A DNA stretch of 64,000 nt from Ferruginibacter sp. (GCF_028288465.1 NZ_JAQBNR010000056.1:105493-169492), one strand, 5' to 3'; numbered from the stretch's first letter, positions 9,915 to 19,700 are shown. Program-made: numbers and translations. The notes: generated by a model not told the origin, from the sequence alone.

Positions 9915-11087
9915 CTATTTAAAATCTTCCAGCTTCCATGCCTCTTTCCAATAAATTTTGGGAACGCCATTTTCCCAGGTAATGGGAAGCCATACATAAG
10001 TTGCCTTAGTGGTAACATCCCAATCAGTTCTTCTGATATTTCTCATATCAGTTAAGGCAACTTCTTTGGAGTTCCGCTCCCTCGGCTTAAGAGATTTGTA
10101 ACGTTCACGGATTTTATCTTCCTCCTGCCTGGGAATGTTGGTGCCGCAGGTTTCGGGCATCCATCTATCGGCAAGTGCAACGTATAAATCTTTTTTGCCA
10201 GGAATTTTTATCACGTCTGTAATCTGCGAGCAATAGGAGGTGTGTGAAGTATCAGCAGGATGTGGATTGCCAAGGTCTGTATAGGCGCCATGATAGTCAC
10301 TGAACATAGAAACCAGCGACTGGTTGGGTGAGAATCCTGAAGTGCCTGACGTAAACAAATAGTGCTTGCCGTTTCGCATGAAATGGGTGGGCGCTTCCCG
10401 GGTAGCAGGAGGAAGCTTTCCGGAAAAATGCACGGAATAATTTTCCGTCACAGAGGTAAAATCATCGGTTAAGGTTGCGCAAATCATTTCATAGTGAGGA
10501 CGCTCGAACCAGATATACCCCTGGCCGGTTTTCTCATCCACGTATAAATCAAAATCGCCACTTTCGAACCCGTTTGGCCGAAATCCTTTTCGTATAATCT
10601 TATAAGGCCCTACGAAATTATCTGCTTGCAATACGGTCATAAACTGCCCATCATCCCCTCCTAATATCTTTATCCAGGCCACGTACTTGCCAGTTTTGGG
10701 ACAATAAATAATATGTGGTCTATCAATCCACTGGGAAGGGTTAAGCGGCGAGTATATGTTAGTCATATCAGGCGGAATAATAAATCCTCTGTCTTGCCAG
10801 TTATAAAAATCTTTTGAGGTATAGCAGCGGATACCGTATGTCCAAATGTTACTACCTTGTGTTGTAAACTCTTTATTCTCGCCGTACCAATAGTAAGTGC
10901 CGTCTTTATAGAACACCGAAAACCCATGGGCTTGTATAGGCTTACCGTCTGTATTCAGCCAAATTGCTCCCGGCGTTATAGAATGATATCTTTTACTTTT
11001 CTCTACTTGTCGCACATGTTGTTTTAGCGGGGAGCAAGCTGCCAGTAATACAAGAATAACAGCAGAAGTATAAACAGTTTTTTTCAT
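9915..11087 (-). CDS. GH43-like five-bladed propeller glycosidase, lipoprotein
   Basis: A 390-residue lipoprotein starting at the ATG at 11087 (MKKTVYTSAVILVLLAAC). The upstream in-frame extension to 11156 starts with TTG and would overlap the Dabb gene, so it is less likely. The mature part begins with the signature IWLNTDGKPIQAHGFSVFYKDGTYYWYGENKEF, seen in GH43-type exo-galactanase-like proteins, then blades with RCYTSKDFYNWQDRGF, RPHIIYCPKTGKYVAWIKI and REAPTHFMRNGKHYLFTS. It is related to the protein at 31548. These enzymes typically trim galactosyl or arabinosyl units. The exact GH43 subfamily is uncertain, and the catalytic triad should be checked by alignment. Confidence 0.8.
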   Translation of the reverse strand: MKKTVYTSAVILVLLAACSPLKQHVRQVEKSKRYHSITPGAIWLNTDGKPIQAHGFSVFYKDGTYYWYGENKEFTTQGSNIWTYGIRCYTSKDFYNWQDRGFIIPPDMTNIYSPLNPSQWIDRPHIIYCPKTGKYVAWIKILGGDDGQFMTVLQADNFVGPYKIIRKGFRPNGFESGDFDLYVDEKTGQGYIWFERPHYEMICATLTDDFTSVTENYSVHFSGKLPPATREAPTHFMRNGKHYLFTSGTSGFSPNQSLVSMFSDYHGAYTDLGNPHPADTSHTSYCSQITDVIKIPGKKDLYVALADRWMPETCGTNIPRQEEDKIRERYKSLKPRERNSKEVALTDMRNIRRTDWDVTTKATYVWLPITWENGVPKIYWKEAWKLEDFK

Positions 11088-11139
11088 AATAATTATTGCT
11101 GCTATATACGAGTTTAGACAGGTTAACAAAAAGATTATT

Positions 11140-11448
11140 TCAATATCTCGTATCAATTTCCAGGAAATCTTCCACTTCTTTTAACCAGTGATTTTGAATA
11201 AAAGCAACATGAGCCGGGTGGTTGTTATAGGTATTATACAACTGCTGGGTAGCGAATTCCATAGATAGCCCGAATTCGAATTTGTTTTGCTTACTGGTTT
11301 GCTTCAGACACTCAAATTTTTCTACACCGGGAATCGCAGCTAATTTTTTTGCTGTTGCTAAAAACGCTTGCTCGGATGGCGACCCTTTAGGATGTTTGAG
11401 TGTAAAAAAAACAGAATGGTATGTTCTTGTTAGGTTTGATGGTGTCAT
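11140..11448 (-). CDS. Dabb (stress-responsive alpha/beta barrel) domain protein
   Basis: A 102-residue protein made of one Dabb/ferredoxin-like barrel: HSVFFTLKHPKG at the start, a middle helix (EQAFLATAKKLAAIPGVEKFECL), and the closing NHPAHVAFIQNHWLKEVEDFLEID. The His-Pro-x-His motif near the end is usual. Dabb proteins form dimeric barrels that bind small hydrophobic or phenolic ligands; in most operons their role is unknown. It has no signal peptide and lies between the GH43-like gene and a DUF1593 gene in the same leftward operon. Its presence beside a CMD-fusion dehydrogenase hints that an aglycone or sugar-acid derivative is processed inside the cell (inference). Confidence 0.85.
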   Translation of the reverse strand: MTPSNLTRTYHSVFFTLKHPKGSPSEQAFLATAKKLAAIPGVEKFECLKQTSKQNKFEFGLSMEFATQQLYNTYNNHPAHVAFIQNHWLKEVEDFLEIDTRY

Positions 11449-11593
11449 TGTTGATTGATAAACGATCAGTGAAAAAGGAGCAGGGAAAGCGTGATTTCAC
11501 GTTTGTTTCCTTGCTGGCAAGATGAAGATTGATCAATGTGCTACTTTGGCCCGGCTCGTGTATTATAGCCACCTGTTCGGCAATAGTTATTCG

Positions 11594-13120
11594 TCACCTT
11601 GTAACTGTTGCAATTACACGTTGATACCGGGTTAAGGCTGGTATTCCGTTATCAGTTACCTGAAATATTATGTGGATAGTGTTGCCTGCAGTGGCAACTG
11701 TCGGAACCGTAAAAGAAGCAGATTGCTTATTTGCATTTTGTATGCCCACTTTACCTATAAACGTGCCCGCCTCTTCATACTGCCACCATTGATAGATAAG
11801 GTTGTTCCCATCGGGGTCTTTTGCCATTCCACTTAATTGTACAACCTGTCCGGGCTTGACATTTAAATTGGCTACATGCTTTAGGTTTACTTTCGGCGCA
11901 TGATTGGCGTCCTTGTAACTTTTTACACACCAGTCTGCACGGGCAGCAAAATCATTTTGTATTGCATCCCCCCATCTTGACTGCGGAAAATTCGCATCTT
12001 CTTTTTTATTGAAAGGGTTAAAATCTGTAACATCTTTTCCATCCTGCCAGAGGCGTGAATTAGTTTTTGATGGCACAAATCTTCCGCCCCATCCACCATA
12101 GGAGGGATTTTCAACACTCCTTAATCCTGTGTTGATTAAGTATAAATAAGCAGGCGAGTCACCCTCGGAAATAAAAGCGAATTGTTTCTTTCCATTCTTT
12201 CTTGCTTCCGCAGTGTCACCATAGTTGTCGTCAGGATCTGCCGCAAGTTTGTGTGCATCTCCCCAAAGAAAATAGTTACCTGCCAGCGACCCATGATTGA
12301 ACTTAATATTTTTCGCAAACCAGGGGCCATCAAGATAGGATTGCATGTCGGAAGGAACTGCTTTATCCCATGGATAAGCAAGACACCAAAATTGAGTTGT
12401 GTTATAAACCACATGTATATCCGGCCAATTAACTGAAATGTATTTTTCATAGGTTCCATCCTGGTCAAGTATGATATAGATTGTTGCCTTATCGCATACT
12501 TTTTTATACATGCTTTTCCATTGTGAGGTATGCTTATACGTATCCTCAATAGATTTTAATGCACGTGCCACGGTATTAGTACCACCCCATATTTGCAAAT
12601 GCAGGGGAACAGGGTTATCATCAAGCAATAATTTTTTTATAAAATCAGAACCTTCTGTATCGTGGCCCATTTCGCCTTCCAAATCAATGTTGCCTACTTT
12701 CACCAGGCTTTTTAAATAATGGGGTGCCGGATAGTTTTTATCATGTTTTAGAAGGTTCTCATACACGCTGGCATATTTATCAATGAAGTCCTGCATCCAC
12801 TCTGTACCAAGCCAACGTAATGTTGTGCGGGGACCATATTCCTTACTCCAGGGCCTGTTAGAAGTAAAGATGGTGCCCTTGCCATCACCGGCATAATGAA
12901 ACTGGGAACTACTATATACCAGGCCAGCAATATTGAGTTCATTGGCGTATAACAGCAGCCTGATAAAGGAATCAAAGTCGTCTACTTCGCCATCGGATGT
13001 AATGACGGTACGAGGTTGTATTGTCTTTGCCTGGCAGCTTGCCTGCTCTGTCAAACCCATCAAAAAAACGATTAGCAACATGGTAATTGTTCTTGCTCTC
13101 ATGTATGTTTTTAAATTCAT
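11594..13120 (-). CDS. secreted DUF1593/Sde182-like nucleoside-hydrolase-fold protein
   Basis: A 508-residue exported protein (signal peptide ending near ASCQA). The N-terminal domain (about 35-300) has the nucleoside-hydrolase-like metal motif TSDGEVDDFDSFIRLL (Asp43, Glu45, Asp47, Asp48) and the WGGTNTVARAL and ISEGDSPAYLYLINTGLR stretches typical of DUF1593. The C-terminal part (about 410-508) is an Ig-like/cadherin-like domain (AKDPDGNNLIYQWWQYEEAG) as in the cellulose-binding protein Sde182. Biochemical activity of this family is not established; nucleoside-hydrolase-fold relatives bind Ca2+ and cleave ribosides. A paralogue lies at 15621. Being kept in a glycan-utilisation operon suggests a carbohydrate-active role. 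Confidence 0.88.
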   Translation of the reverse strand: MNLKTYMRARTITMLLIVFLMGLTEQASCQAKTIQPRTVITSDGEVDDFDSFIRLLLYANELNIAGLVYSSSQFHYAGDGKGTIFTSNRPWSKEYGPRTTLRWLGTEWMQDFIDKYASVYENLLKHDKNYPAPHYLKSLVKVGNIDLEGEMGHDTEGSDFIKKLLLDDNPVPLHLQIWGGTNTVARALKSIEDTYKHTSQWKSMYKKVCDKATIYIILDQDGTYEKYISVNWPDIHVVYNTTQFWCLAYPWDKAVPSDMQSYLDGPWFAKNIKFNHGSLAGNYFLWGDAHKLAADPDDNYGDTAEARKNGKKQFAFISEGDSPAYLYLINTGLRSVENPSYGGWGGRFVPSKTNSRLWQDGKDVTDFNPFNKKEDANFPQSRWGDAIQNDFAARADWCVKSYKDANHAPKVNLKHVANLNVKPGQVVQLSGMAKDPDGNNLIYQWWQYEEAGTFIGKVGIQNANKQSASFTVPTVATAGNTIHIIFQVTDNGIPALTRYQRVIATVTR

Positions 13121-13147
13121 GTTTAACTATTTAATTTCAACCCGCTT

Positions 13148-15559
13148 TCACCTCACTACGATCGTATTCTTTCCCTCTTTTAAAACATAGTTTTTGTTCT
13201 TCCACACAAACCTTCCTGTTGTGTTAGATGGAAGTTCAATGGCTGCATTCAGCTGTCCATTTGCTACTGAATATTGAACCTTGATCTTTCCATTCGGGTG
13301 CGGCATCTCTCCTCCAATTTTCTTAATGGTCCCAAGATGTGGCTCAATCTTCACCCTGGCAAAACCCGGCGCATCGGTATCAATACCAAGAACGGTTCTG
13401 AAAAATTCAATGTTCGGACTGGCACCCCATGCATGGCAATCGGACCTTGTTCCATTCACGTCGGATGTTTCCGCCCAGGTGGTCAAGCCCATGGCTATGT
13501 TTTCCCGCCATTTGCCCAACCAGTTCATATAGTCATTTCCCAAACCTGCTTTCGTTAGTGCCTGGTGTAAATAGTATTTGAAATAAATGGAAGCAGGTGC
13601 TAATGAAGTGTCGGTCAACAATTGGGTAGCGATTGCTCCCGCTTGTTCCTTAGGTACCAGGCCGGTTAAAATCGCCAACGCATTGGCATGTTGCGAGAAA
13701 AGGTCTTTTTCTGTTCTGTCGGCGAAAAGCTTTTTTGTGTTGTCCCAGTACTTTTTCTGGATGGTGGTCTTTAGTTGAGCAGCTGCTGCTTTGTACCTTA
13801 AAGCGAACTCTTTGGTTCCAATTTGTTGCTCCAAATCAGCCGCTACCTGGTAAGCCCATAGCAATTGTAAATCAAGTAAAGCAGCATAACCATCTTTTCC
13901 AACCGGCGCATTACCTCCCTCCCAGCCATTAACGTAAACCCAATCGGTAAACGTCCAGTACGGAACATCCTTTAGTGAGCCATCCGATTGCTGAAACCCT
14001 TTAAAGTAATTCAGCACCTGCCTTGCCCCTGCCAGTTTAGCTTTCACAAAAGCAATGTCTTTCCCATACATCATGTAATCGTGTATCATCGCAATATACC
14101 AGAGCGAAAACGTAGTTATGTACTGGGGCAACACGGAAGGATGACGGCTGGCTGTTATCCCTTCAGGCAAACGCGAATGATCCATTAGGTTTAGCGCATT
14201 TCGCAGGAGCCTGTCATCGCCGCTATTGTACAACGACACCATTGCCTGGATCCGGGCATCACCAATGTATTGCAGTTGCTCGTAATAAGGACAATCCATG
14301 TAAGTTTCTACGGCACATGAACGTGCTGTACGCCAACCAATGTCCAGCATCTTTTTCATTTCGGGATTGTCCGTTTCCAGCTTTGCGTTTAAGTCGAAAG
14401 GATAGCCTGTAAACGTGCCATAGAAATCCTCCAGAATCAAGGGAGTTTCTTTGGTTGTAATTCGCAACTGAATATACCGATAGGTGCGCCAGTTCAGTGT
14501 CGTAAATTGCTGGTTGGCTGTTCCATCCGCAAGAATGCTGTCAACCCTGCCAATCATCGTTTTTCCATCTATTTCATTCCTGTTTCCTTTCTCGGGGTAT
14601 TTTGTAAACAATGCTTCCTGGTAGGTTATAGAAATAGCAGCGTTTTTACCCCCGCTGAAGAGAAGTGTAGGGTAAGCGTTCGTCAAAAAAGTTTGGTCGA
14701 GCAAAAGCGTTGCCACTGTATGGGGTGGAACGGTAATGGGTGTTTTAGCTGCTGGGAAAGAAGCCGGAACGGTAATGCCTTCTGCATGGCGTACCTGCAC
14801 CAATCGCTGTGGAGTTAATTCCATCTGCGGCAAAGAAGACGGAACCAGCAGCCAGTTACTTATCATACCATATTGGCCCTTTACGTTTTTAGGGAAGCCA
14901 GGAGAGAGCGGCAACGAAGCCTTCCAGTTTTCATCCGGAAAGGAAAGTGTCTCCCATCCCTTTTGCTGCGCCGCCATGTTTATTTTTTCCCCGGGGCCGG
15001 CCACATAATAGGTTTCCATGCGAACAGGAATAGGGCTATAACTGCTATCCCGGATGCATTTCCATGTCTCGTTCGTATTAAGTATTTGAGCATCGCTGGT
15101 AGCACCTTGCAAAATAAATGCGGTATGTAAGGAAAGATGTCCTTCTGTTCGCAGTTCTGCTTCGTTCCAAACCTGTGCAGAGATGATGTTACGTCCTGCG
15201 GTAAGAAATGGCGCCAGATCAACTGTTTCATAGTTCCAATGGGCTATATCACCCCGTGCCGGTCCTAGTGATACCAATTTTTCATTGACAAATAATTTAT
15301 ATCGGTTGTCTGCCGAAACAAATACTGGAAAGCTTGCAGGAATTGAAGTGAGTTCGAGGCGTTTTCGGAAGTAATAAATCCCATAGCCAGTGGGATTGGC
15401 TCCCGGAACCGAAATCCACATTGCTTTCCAGGGTTCGTACAAATACGCTGCGTCAACTACCTGAGCCTTTAGCTTTAGCGTAAGCGGTAACAAGAAACCA
15501 ATTATGAAGATTGGTAATTTAAGGCTATAGGTTAGACGAATGGTTGAAAGTAATTTCAC
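13148..15559 (-). CDS. secreted GH78-type alpha-L-rhamnosidase
   Basis: An 803-residue protein with an N-terminal signal (PIFIIGFLLPLTLKLKAQ), a carbohydrate-binding beta-sandwich (SADNRYKLFVNEKLVSLGPARGD), and the (alpha/alpha)6 barrel of bacterial rhamnosidases (ETYMDCPYYEQLQYIGDAR with Asp422 and Asp435, then WTFTDWVYVNGWEGG and WAETSDVNGTRSDCHAWGASP). The C-terminal beta domain is present. It should release terminal alpha-L-rhamnose from plant polymers or glycosides. The DCPxxE motif is DCPYYEQLQYIGD rather than the common DCPQREERLGWTGD, so activity on rhamnose should be verified. The start is a GTG at 15559: no ATG lies upstream before an in-frame TAA, and no internal Met precedes the signal peptide. 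Confidence 0.88.
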   Translation of the reverse strand: MKLLSTIRLTYSLKLPIFIIGFLLPLTLKLKAQVVDAAYLYEPWKAMWISVPGANPTGYGIYYFRKRLELTSIPASFPVFVSADNRYKLFVNEKLVSLGPARGDIAHWNYETVDLAPFLTAGRNIISAQVWNEAELRTEGHLSLHTAFILQGATSDAQILNTNETWKCIRDSSYSPIPVRMETYYVAGPGEKINMAAQQKGWETLSFPDENWKASLPLSPGFPKNVKGQYGMISNWLLVPSSLPQMELTPQRLVQVRHAEGITVPASFPAAKTPITVPPHTVATLLLDQTFLTNAYPTLLFSGGKNAAISITYQEALFTKYPEKGNRNEIDGKTMIGRVDSILADGTANQQFTTLNWRTYRYIQLRITTKETPLILEDFYGTFTGYPFDLNAKLETDNPEMKKMLDIGWRTARSCAVETYMDCPYYEQLQYIGDARIQAMVSLYNSGDDRLLRNALNLMDHSRLPEGITASRHPSVLPQYITTFSLWYIAMIHDYMMYGKDIAFVKAKLAGARQVLNYFKGFQQSDGSLKDVPYWTFTDWVYVNGWEGGNAPVGKDGYAALLDLQLLWAYQVAADLEQQIGTKEFALRYKAAAAQLKTTIQKKYWDNTKKLFADRTEKDLFSQHANALAILTGLVPKEQAGAIATQLLTDTSLAPASIYFKYYLHQALTKAGLGNDYMNWLGKWRENIAMGLTTWAETSDVNGTRSDCHAWGASPNIEFFRTVLGIDTDAPGFARVKIEPHLGTIKKIGGEMPHPNGKIKVQYSVANGQLNAAIELPSNTTGRFVWKNKNYVLKEGKNTIVVR

Positions 15560-15620
15560 CTTTAATGTTTTTGTTGCTATCGGAATGATATATTTGTTTT
15601 CTACTGCAAGTACTGCTTGC

Positions 15621-17390
15621 TTATTTTGTTTTCACTCGTTCTCCTTCTACATCATACATACCATTCATGAGCCCAGTGACCTGATCATTGTCTTTCTTTT
15701 TCAGGTTTAATTTTATCTGATATCCACGCATTTCATAATAAAGGATTATCTCGTTTTCTTTTAGTTCAGCATCTGTTACTTTGGAAATTTCTTTGCCCGA
15801 GGGGTCCTGTATTATGCCTGTAATCCTGCCGCTCTTCTTCTCCAGCGCAAAAATCATTTTAGTATCACCTTGTCCAAGTCCTTTGAATTGCACACTCCAT
15901 TTGCCAACGAAGTAATCAGCTGTAGCTGTGTGTACTTCTTCTCGTTGAGATGGAACGATAGTGACAATTACTCGTTTATACCGGATCAGGCTGGGTGTGC
16001 CCTTATCTGTTACTTTCAGAATAAAGTGAGCGGTTTGAGGGCTGTCTACCTGTGGAGCTCTTACCTCTGGTATTACGGACATATTTTGAGCAGGCAGGAT
16101 AGCTATCTTTTCGTTGAGTGTACCAGCTTCCTGGTATTGAGACCAAAGAAAACTTAAAGCATCTCCATCAGGGTCATTGGAAGAACTGCCATCAAGTGAA
16201 AAGATTTCACCGGATTTAACGGTGAGCTTTTCAGGCATTGCCAGTTTAGCAACCGGCGGATGATTGGAACTCTTATAATCTTTCGTACACCACATCATTC
16301 TTGCTGCAAAATCATTTTGAAAATCTTCCCGCCATCTCCAAATCGTTACATGGTTGTCTTTGTATGTACCCGTATCTTTTACCATAGCCCTTCCCCATTT
16401 GCCTTTCATCCACGGCGTATATTCGTCGTCGGCATTTGTCCAAAACGGTCTCGTTTCTTCTTCCAGCGGCACTATCCATTTTTTCTTAGGATCAAAGGGC
16501 GGCTTGTAAAATTCATAACGACCTCCCCAACCACCCCAGTTCGGATGTTCCGGCTCGTTCATTCCATTGGGGATAAGCGATAACCAGGATGGCGTGTCAC
16601 CCTCCATTCCGAATGACACATCGGGATAAATTGTGCCTAATGGTCCATGTCCCTCCTGAATATTATGCGAAAGCCAATCATTGCTGATTACTTCGTTATT
16701 GGCTCCTGGAAATACATGGAGGATGGCAGACCAGGTAGCTGCATCATAACTTCCCGGACTGGCGATGTAAAATAAATCGGGGAAATTCTTGCGTATCCAT
16801 GGCCCAGAATTGTCCTGGTCAGAAATCGTGTAAACTCTTAGTTTGTTTATCAGTCTTTTTGCTTCCCCTTCACTTTTCGTTTCCCTGATTTTCCAGAGTG
16901 TCTGCGCCAGAACGTTCGGTCCTCCCCAAACGGTCACCCATAGAGGACGATTGTCAGCTTTTTCCAGCATCCTGATAATCCATTCCGAACCTTCGGAGTC
17001 TTTTCCTTTTCCTACGCCTTCCATGCCATAAAGCGGAAGACCTTTCTTTACGAGGCCTGCCAGTTTTTGTGCTGGCGGAAATCCCGGCTCGTGCTTTAAG
17101 AGGTTAGGCTGTACTTTCCCATAGGCGTGAATTACCTTTTCAATAAGTTCTGGACTAACCTTCTTTGATTGATGAATAGAGGTGGAAGCGATGAGCCCTT
17201 CGATATCGATTTCGTTTGTATATAGCATTAGCCGAACCATCGACATGAAATCATCTGGCTCGTTGCCGATGTCCGTAATAACAATCAAACGATGCTTCGC
17301 AACTGGTTGTGCCATTGCAGGTATCCTCCACAAAAGCATCATGATACATACGGTCAACATCCGTCCCGCCTGCTTGAATTTTGTTTTCAA
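15621..17390 (-). CDS. DUF1593/Sde182-like protein with fused C-terminal small secreted domain
   Basis: A 589-residue paralogue of the protein at 11594. The metal motif is VITDIGNEPDDFMSM (Asp40, Asp46, Asp47), closer to classical nucleoside hydrolases. An Ig-like domain follows (SSNDPDGDALSFLWSQYQEAG). Residues about 490-589 are an extra domain (DYFVGKWSVQFKG, MIFALEKKSG, KVTDAELKENEI, NGMYDVEGERVK) that is found alone in the proteins at 25849 and 35241. The start is ambiguous: TTG at 17390 gives a well-charged signal peptide (MKTKFKQAGRMLTVC), while the first ATG at 17360 gives a very short leader. The fusion links the orphan domain to this family in function. Confidence 0.87.
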   Translation of the reverse strand: MKTKFKQAGRMLTVCIMMLLWRIPAMAQPVAKHRLIVITDIGNEPDDFMSMVRLMLYTNEIDIEGLIASTSIHQSKKVSPELIEKVIHAYGKVQPNLLKHEPGFPPAQKLAGLVKKGLPLYGMEGVGKGKDSEGSEWIIRMLEKADNRPLWVTVWGGPNVLAQTLWKIRETKSEGEAKRLINKLRVYTISDQDNSGPWIRKNFPDLFYIASPGSYDAATWSAILHVFPGANNEVISNDWLSHNIQEGHGPLGTIYPDVSFGMEGDTPSWLSLIPNGMNEPEHPNWGGWGGRYEFYKPPFDPKKKWIVPLEEETRPFWTNADDEYTPWMKGKWGRAMVKDTGTYKDNHVTIWRWREDFQNDFAARMMWCTKDYKSSNHPPVAKLAMPEKLTVKSGEIFSLDGSSSNDPDGDALSFLWSQYQEAGTLNEKIAILPAQNMSVIPEVRAPQVDSPQTAHFILKVTDKGTPSLIRYKRVIVTIVPSQREEVHTATADYFVGKWSVQFKGLGQGDTKMIFALEKKSGRITGIIQDPSGKEISKVTDAELKENEIILYYEMRGYQIKLNLKKKDNDQVTGLMNGMYDVEGERVKTK

Positions 17391-17507
17391 TGTTTTAGAT
17401 TTTCGTTTTTTATGATTGTCTCCACTGGTTAAGAAATGACCTTCCCTTGCTTTTCTCCTGGGCCGCCCACTACCACCATTTAAGGTCGCCCGGACAGTAC
17501 CCTGCCG

Positions 17508-19700
17508 TTATCGAACGATGATAGTTACCCGTTCGAGGTTCTCCAGCGTTAAACCTGGCGCATCGGTTTTGCTGTCCCGCTGGCCAGAAGTGCGAAGCGT
17601 GATTATATATTCGCCTGGAGCGGGGAAACTGACTGTGCGTTTGACGTTAACCAAAGTCTGCGGCTTTACCAGGGTCGTTGCAGGTTCAAACTTAAAATCG
17701 CTTCCTCCCAAATACCAGTCATACTTTTTGATGTAGCCGGCACCGGGTGGCATTTCGATCCTGCCAACCAAATTAACCGGTTGGTTAATTCCGACCTCAA
17801 CACGGTCGCCGCCGTTAACGGTCAGCCGCAACACAGGTTGGTGGCCACCTCTTTTCGCCGCTTTGGCTGGAAGTACAATTTGATTCATCGCATCGGTGCG
17901 GTATCGTGTGGATGAAAGTGGTGCGACGCCATGTTCAACCCATTCAATAAGATCGAGCAGTACTTGATGCAAGATGCCCCCGACGCTGACGAGGTTCGCT
18001 CTATAATTGAAGGGAGGAAGGGTAAACGGATATGCGCCATGGTTGGCATTCTGCTGGTAATAGATTCTAAACATATTGTCGGTCTGGGATACCCCCATCG
18101 CTTGCCTGACCTGGGAGGCATAAAATCCGCCAACATAAGGAAATGACGAAGGATCGGAAAGATTCTCAATAACGATCGTTTTAACCGTGAGATGGCCGGT
18201 TTCCCTGCGACCGCCGGACGCCCTGATATTCCCCAAATACGCGGTTTGAATAGTGCGCTGAACATATTTCGGTGTGCCGTCGGCATTCCTGTACTGGTTG
18301 TAGGCTGGGCTACCATTGTCGAGGATCGAATGACGCGGATAAAAAGCCACAGCCAGTAAGTAGCGATTATTGATCCTGATCTTTACGCCCGGCGCAAGCG
18401 CCCCCAGCAAAAGGCTGTCGTTGGCACCAGTGAGCGTAAGCATGTTGCCTTCCAGCTTACCGTTTAGTGCGTAGCCGTTACCGCTAGTGATGCGGGTCTT
18501 AGTATCGGAAGAATAGACGTAAAACTGCAACCCGGAAGTGCCGATTGACCCCAGGGCCGGCATCGTGGCGGCCTCGAAGGTAACGCCGGTTGGCGTGTGC
18601 TTTGCGTCCCACATAATGGCGGTGATCGTGGCATAACCGTCCACTTTTGCAGCGGTAAGGTAGGCTGGAGGATTGGTGCCTTCATACCCGGGCTTCGACC
18701 AGAAATCATCCTCGTAGGTGGAATCGAAGCTACGCGGCCCGCCCTGGTTGGCGCTTCCTACGTCGAACTTCATATCCTCAAGTGCTACACGAGCGAATCC
18801 GCCGTTCAGCAATTCGTCGAGAACGTCGCGTTGCTCCGTCGTAAGAGTGGCGTAAATGTCTCGTCCACTGCCGGGCTTAACCGCCTTCGCAATAGCCTGG
18901 CGTTTCTCCTCGGGGATAGCCAGCGCATAGAGGCCGTCCCACATAAACGAGTGGCTGTTGAGGCCATCTACTGCAATTACTGCAGGAACAATACCGTCCC
19001 AAACTCCCGTGGTGCCTTCGTTAGCACCCATCGCCTGTACCGACCCACCACTCTGTCCAAATATGTATCCATAGATACGGCTTTTGTTGTTGTAAAACTT
19101 ATTTGCATACACCTTAGCAAGCTTGGCAGCCGCGGCAATGACCCGGTATCCAACGTTCGGATTTCCTGGCACCACACTCACGGTATAACCACCGTTGGTA
19201 AACGCGAATTCGTTGTTTAAAGTGTTTAAAACTTCAAAAGCCAACGGATAGGTTTGCTGAAAAAAACGGTTCCGCCAGACCCTCTTCTCGGGAAACCGCC
19301 AAAAAAAGCTGTGTTTAGCCGTTGTGGGGCTTTGAAGAATACCCGCAGGTAATTGAGCTTGCGTACGCAGCGCCGGGAAATGACCCCAGACTTCAGTGTA
19401 AAAGATGGTGGATCCATCGGTAAGCTTTAGTGACTTCTCGTTTGTACTGTCGATCACCATTGTTTTGTCGTTATAGTCGGGATCAACGCACGAGGCATCG
19501 ACTACCATAGGCGGCTCTATCCCGCCAAACTGCGGTCGACCTACGAAGTTGCATGGCTGCGCTGATGCGATCGGGCCAATCAGCACCCCTCCAGCTACCG
19601 ACAGAAAAATAAATAGCAATTTTTTTACTTGTTCCCGACTCATGGAGGAATGAATAACTCCTAAAAAATGTACCCCGTTAAGCATTTTTGAAATTGACAT
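17508..19700 (-). CDS. large secreted alpha/beta-hydrolase-fold protein, GC-rich, with a chimeric leader
   Basis: A 730-residue protein. FGQSGGS near Ser217 is a nucleophile elbow, and TTGVWDGIVPAVIAVDG follows as in its paralogue at 23561. A C-terminal PKD/Ig-like tail (PAPGEYIITLRTSGQRDSK) is shared. Specificity is unknown; the size and lid insertions suggest an esterase of bulky substrates. Two oddities suggest transfer. Its G+C is clearly higher than its neighbours (42 of 60 bases at 18541-18600). It also seems to carry two leaders: MSISKMLNGVHFLGVIHSS, resembling the paralogue's first residues, then a second complete signal peptide from Met20 (ATG at 19643). Either ATG could be used. Confidence 0.8.
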   Translation of the reverse strand: MSISKMLNGVHFLGVIHSSMSREQVKKLLFIFLSVAGGVLIGPIASAQPCNFVGRPQFGGIEPPMVVDASCVDPDYNDKTMVIDSTNEKSLKLTDGSTIFYTEVWGHFPALRTQAQLPAGILQSPTTAKHSFFWRFPEKRVWRNRFFQQTYPLAFEVLNTLNNEFAFTNGGYTVSVVPGNPNVGYRVIAAAAKLAKVYANKFYNNKSRIYGYIFGQSGGSVQAMGANEGTTGVWDGIVPAVIAVDGLNSHSFMWDGLYALAIPEEKRQAIAKAVKPGSGRDIYATLTTEQRDVLDELLNGGFARVALEDMKFDVGSANQGGPRSFDSTYEDDFWSKPGYEGTNPPAYLTAAKVDGYATITAIMWDAKHTPTGVTFEAATMPALGSIGTSGLQFYVYSSDTKTRITSGNGYALNGKLEGNMLTLTGANDSLLLGALAPGVKIRINNRYLLAVAFYPRHSILDNGSPAYNQYRNADGTPKYVQRTIQTAYLGNIRASGGRRETGHLTVKTIVIENLSDPSSFPYVGGFYASQVRQAMGVSQTDNMFRIYYQQNANHGAYPFTLPPFNYRANLVSVGGILHQVLLDLIEWVEHGVAPLSSTRYRTDAMNQIVLPAKAAKRGGHQPVLRLTVNGGDRVEVGINQPVNLVGRIEMPPGAGYIKKYDWYLGGSDFKFEPATTLVKPQTLVNVKRTVSFPAPGEYIITLRTSGQRDSKTDAPGLTLENLERVTIIVR

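Noticed and set aside
11387..11572. 61-codon minus-strand frame upstream of the Dabb gene
   Set aside because: Overlaps the real Dabb start in another frame and has no motif.
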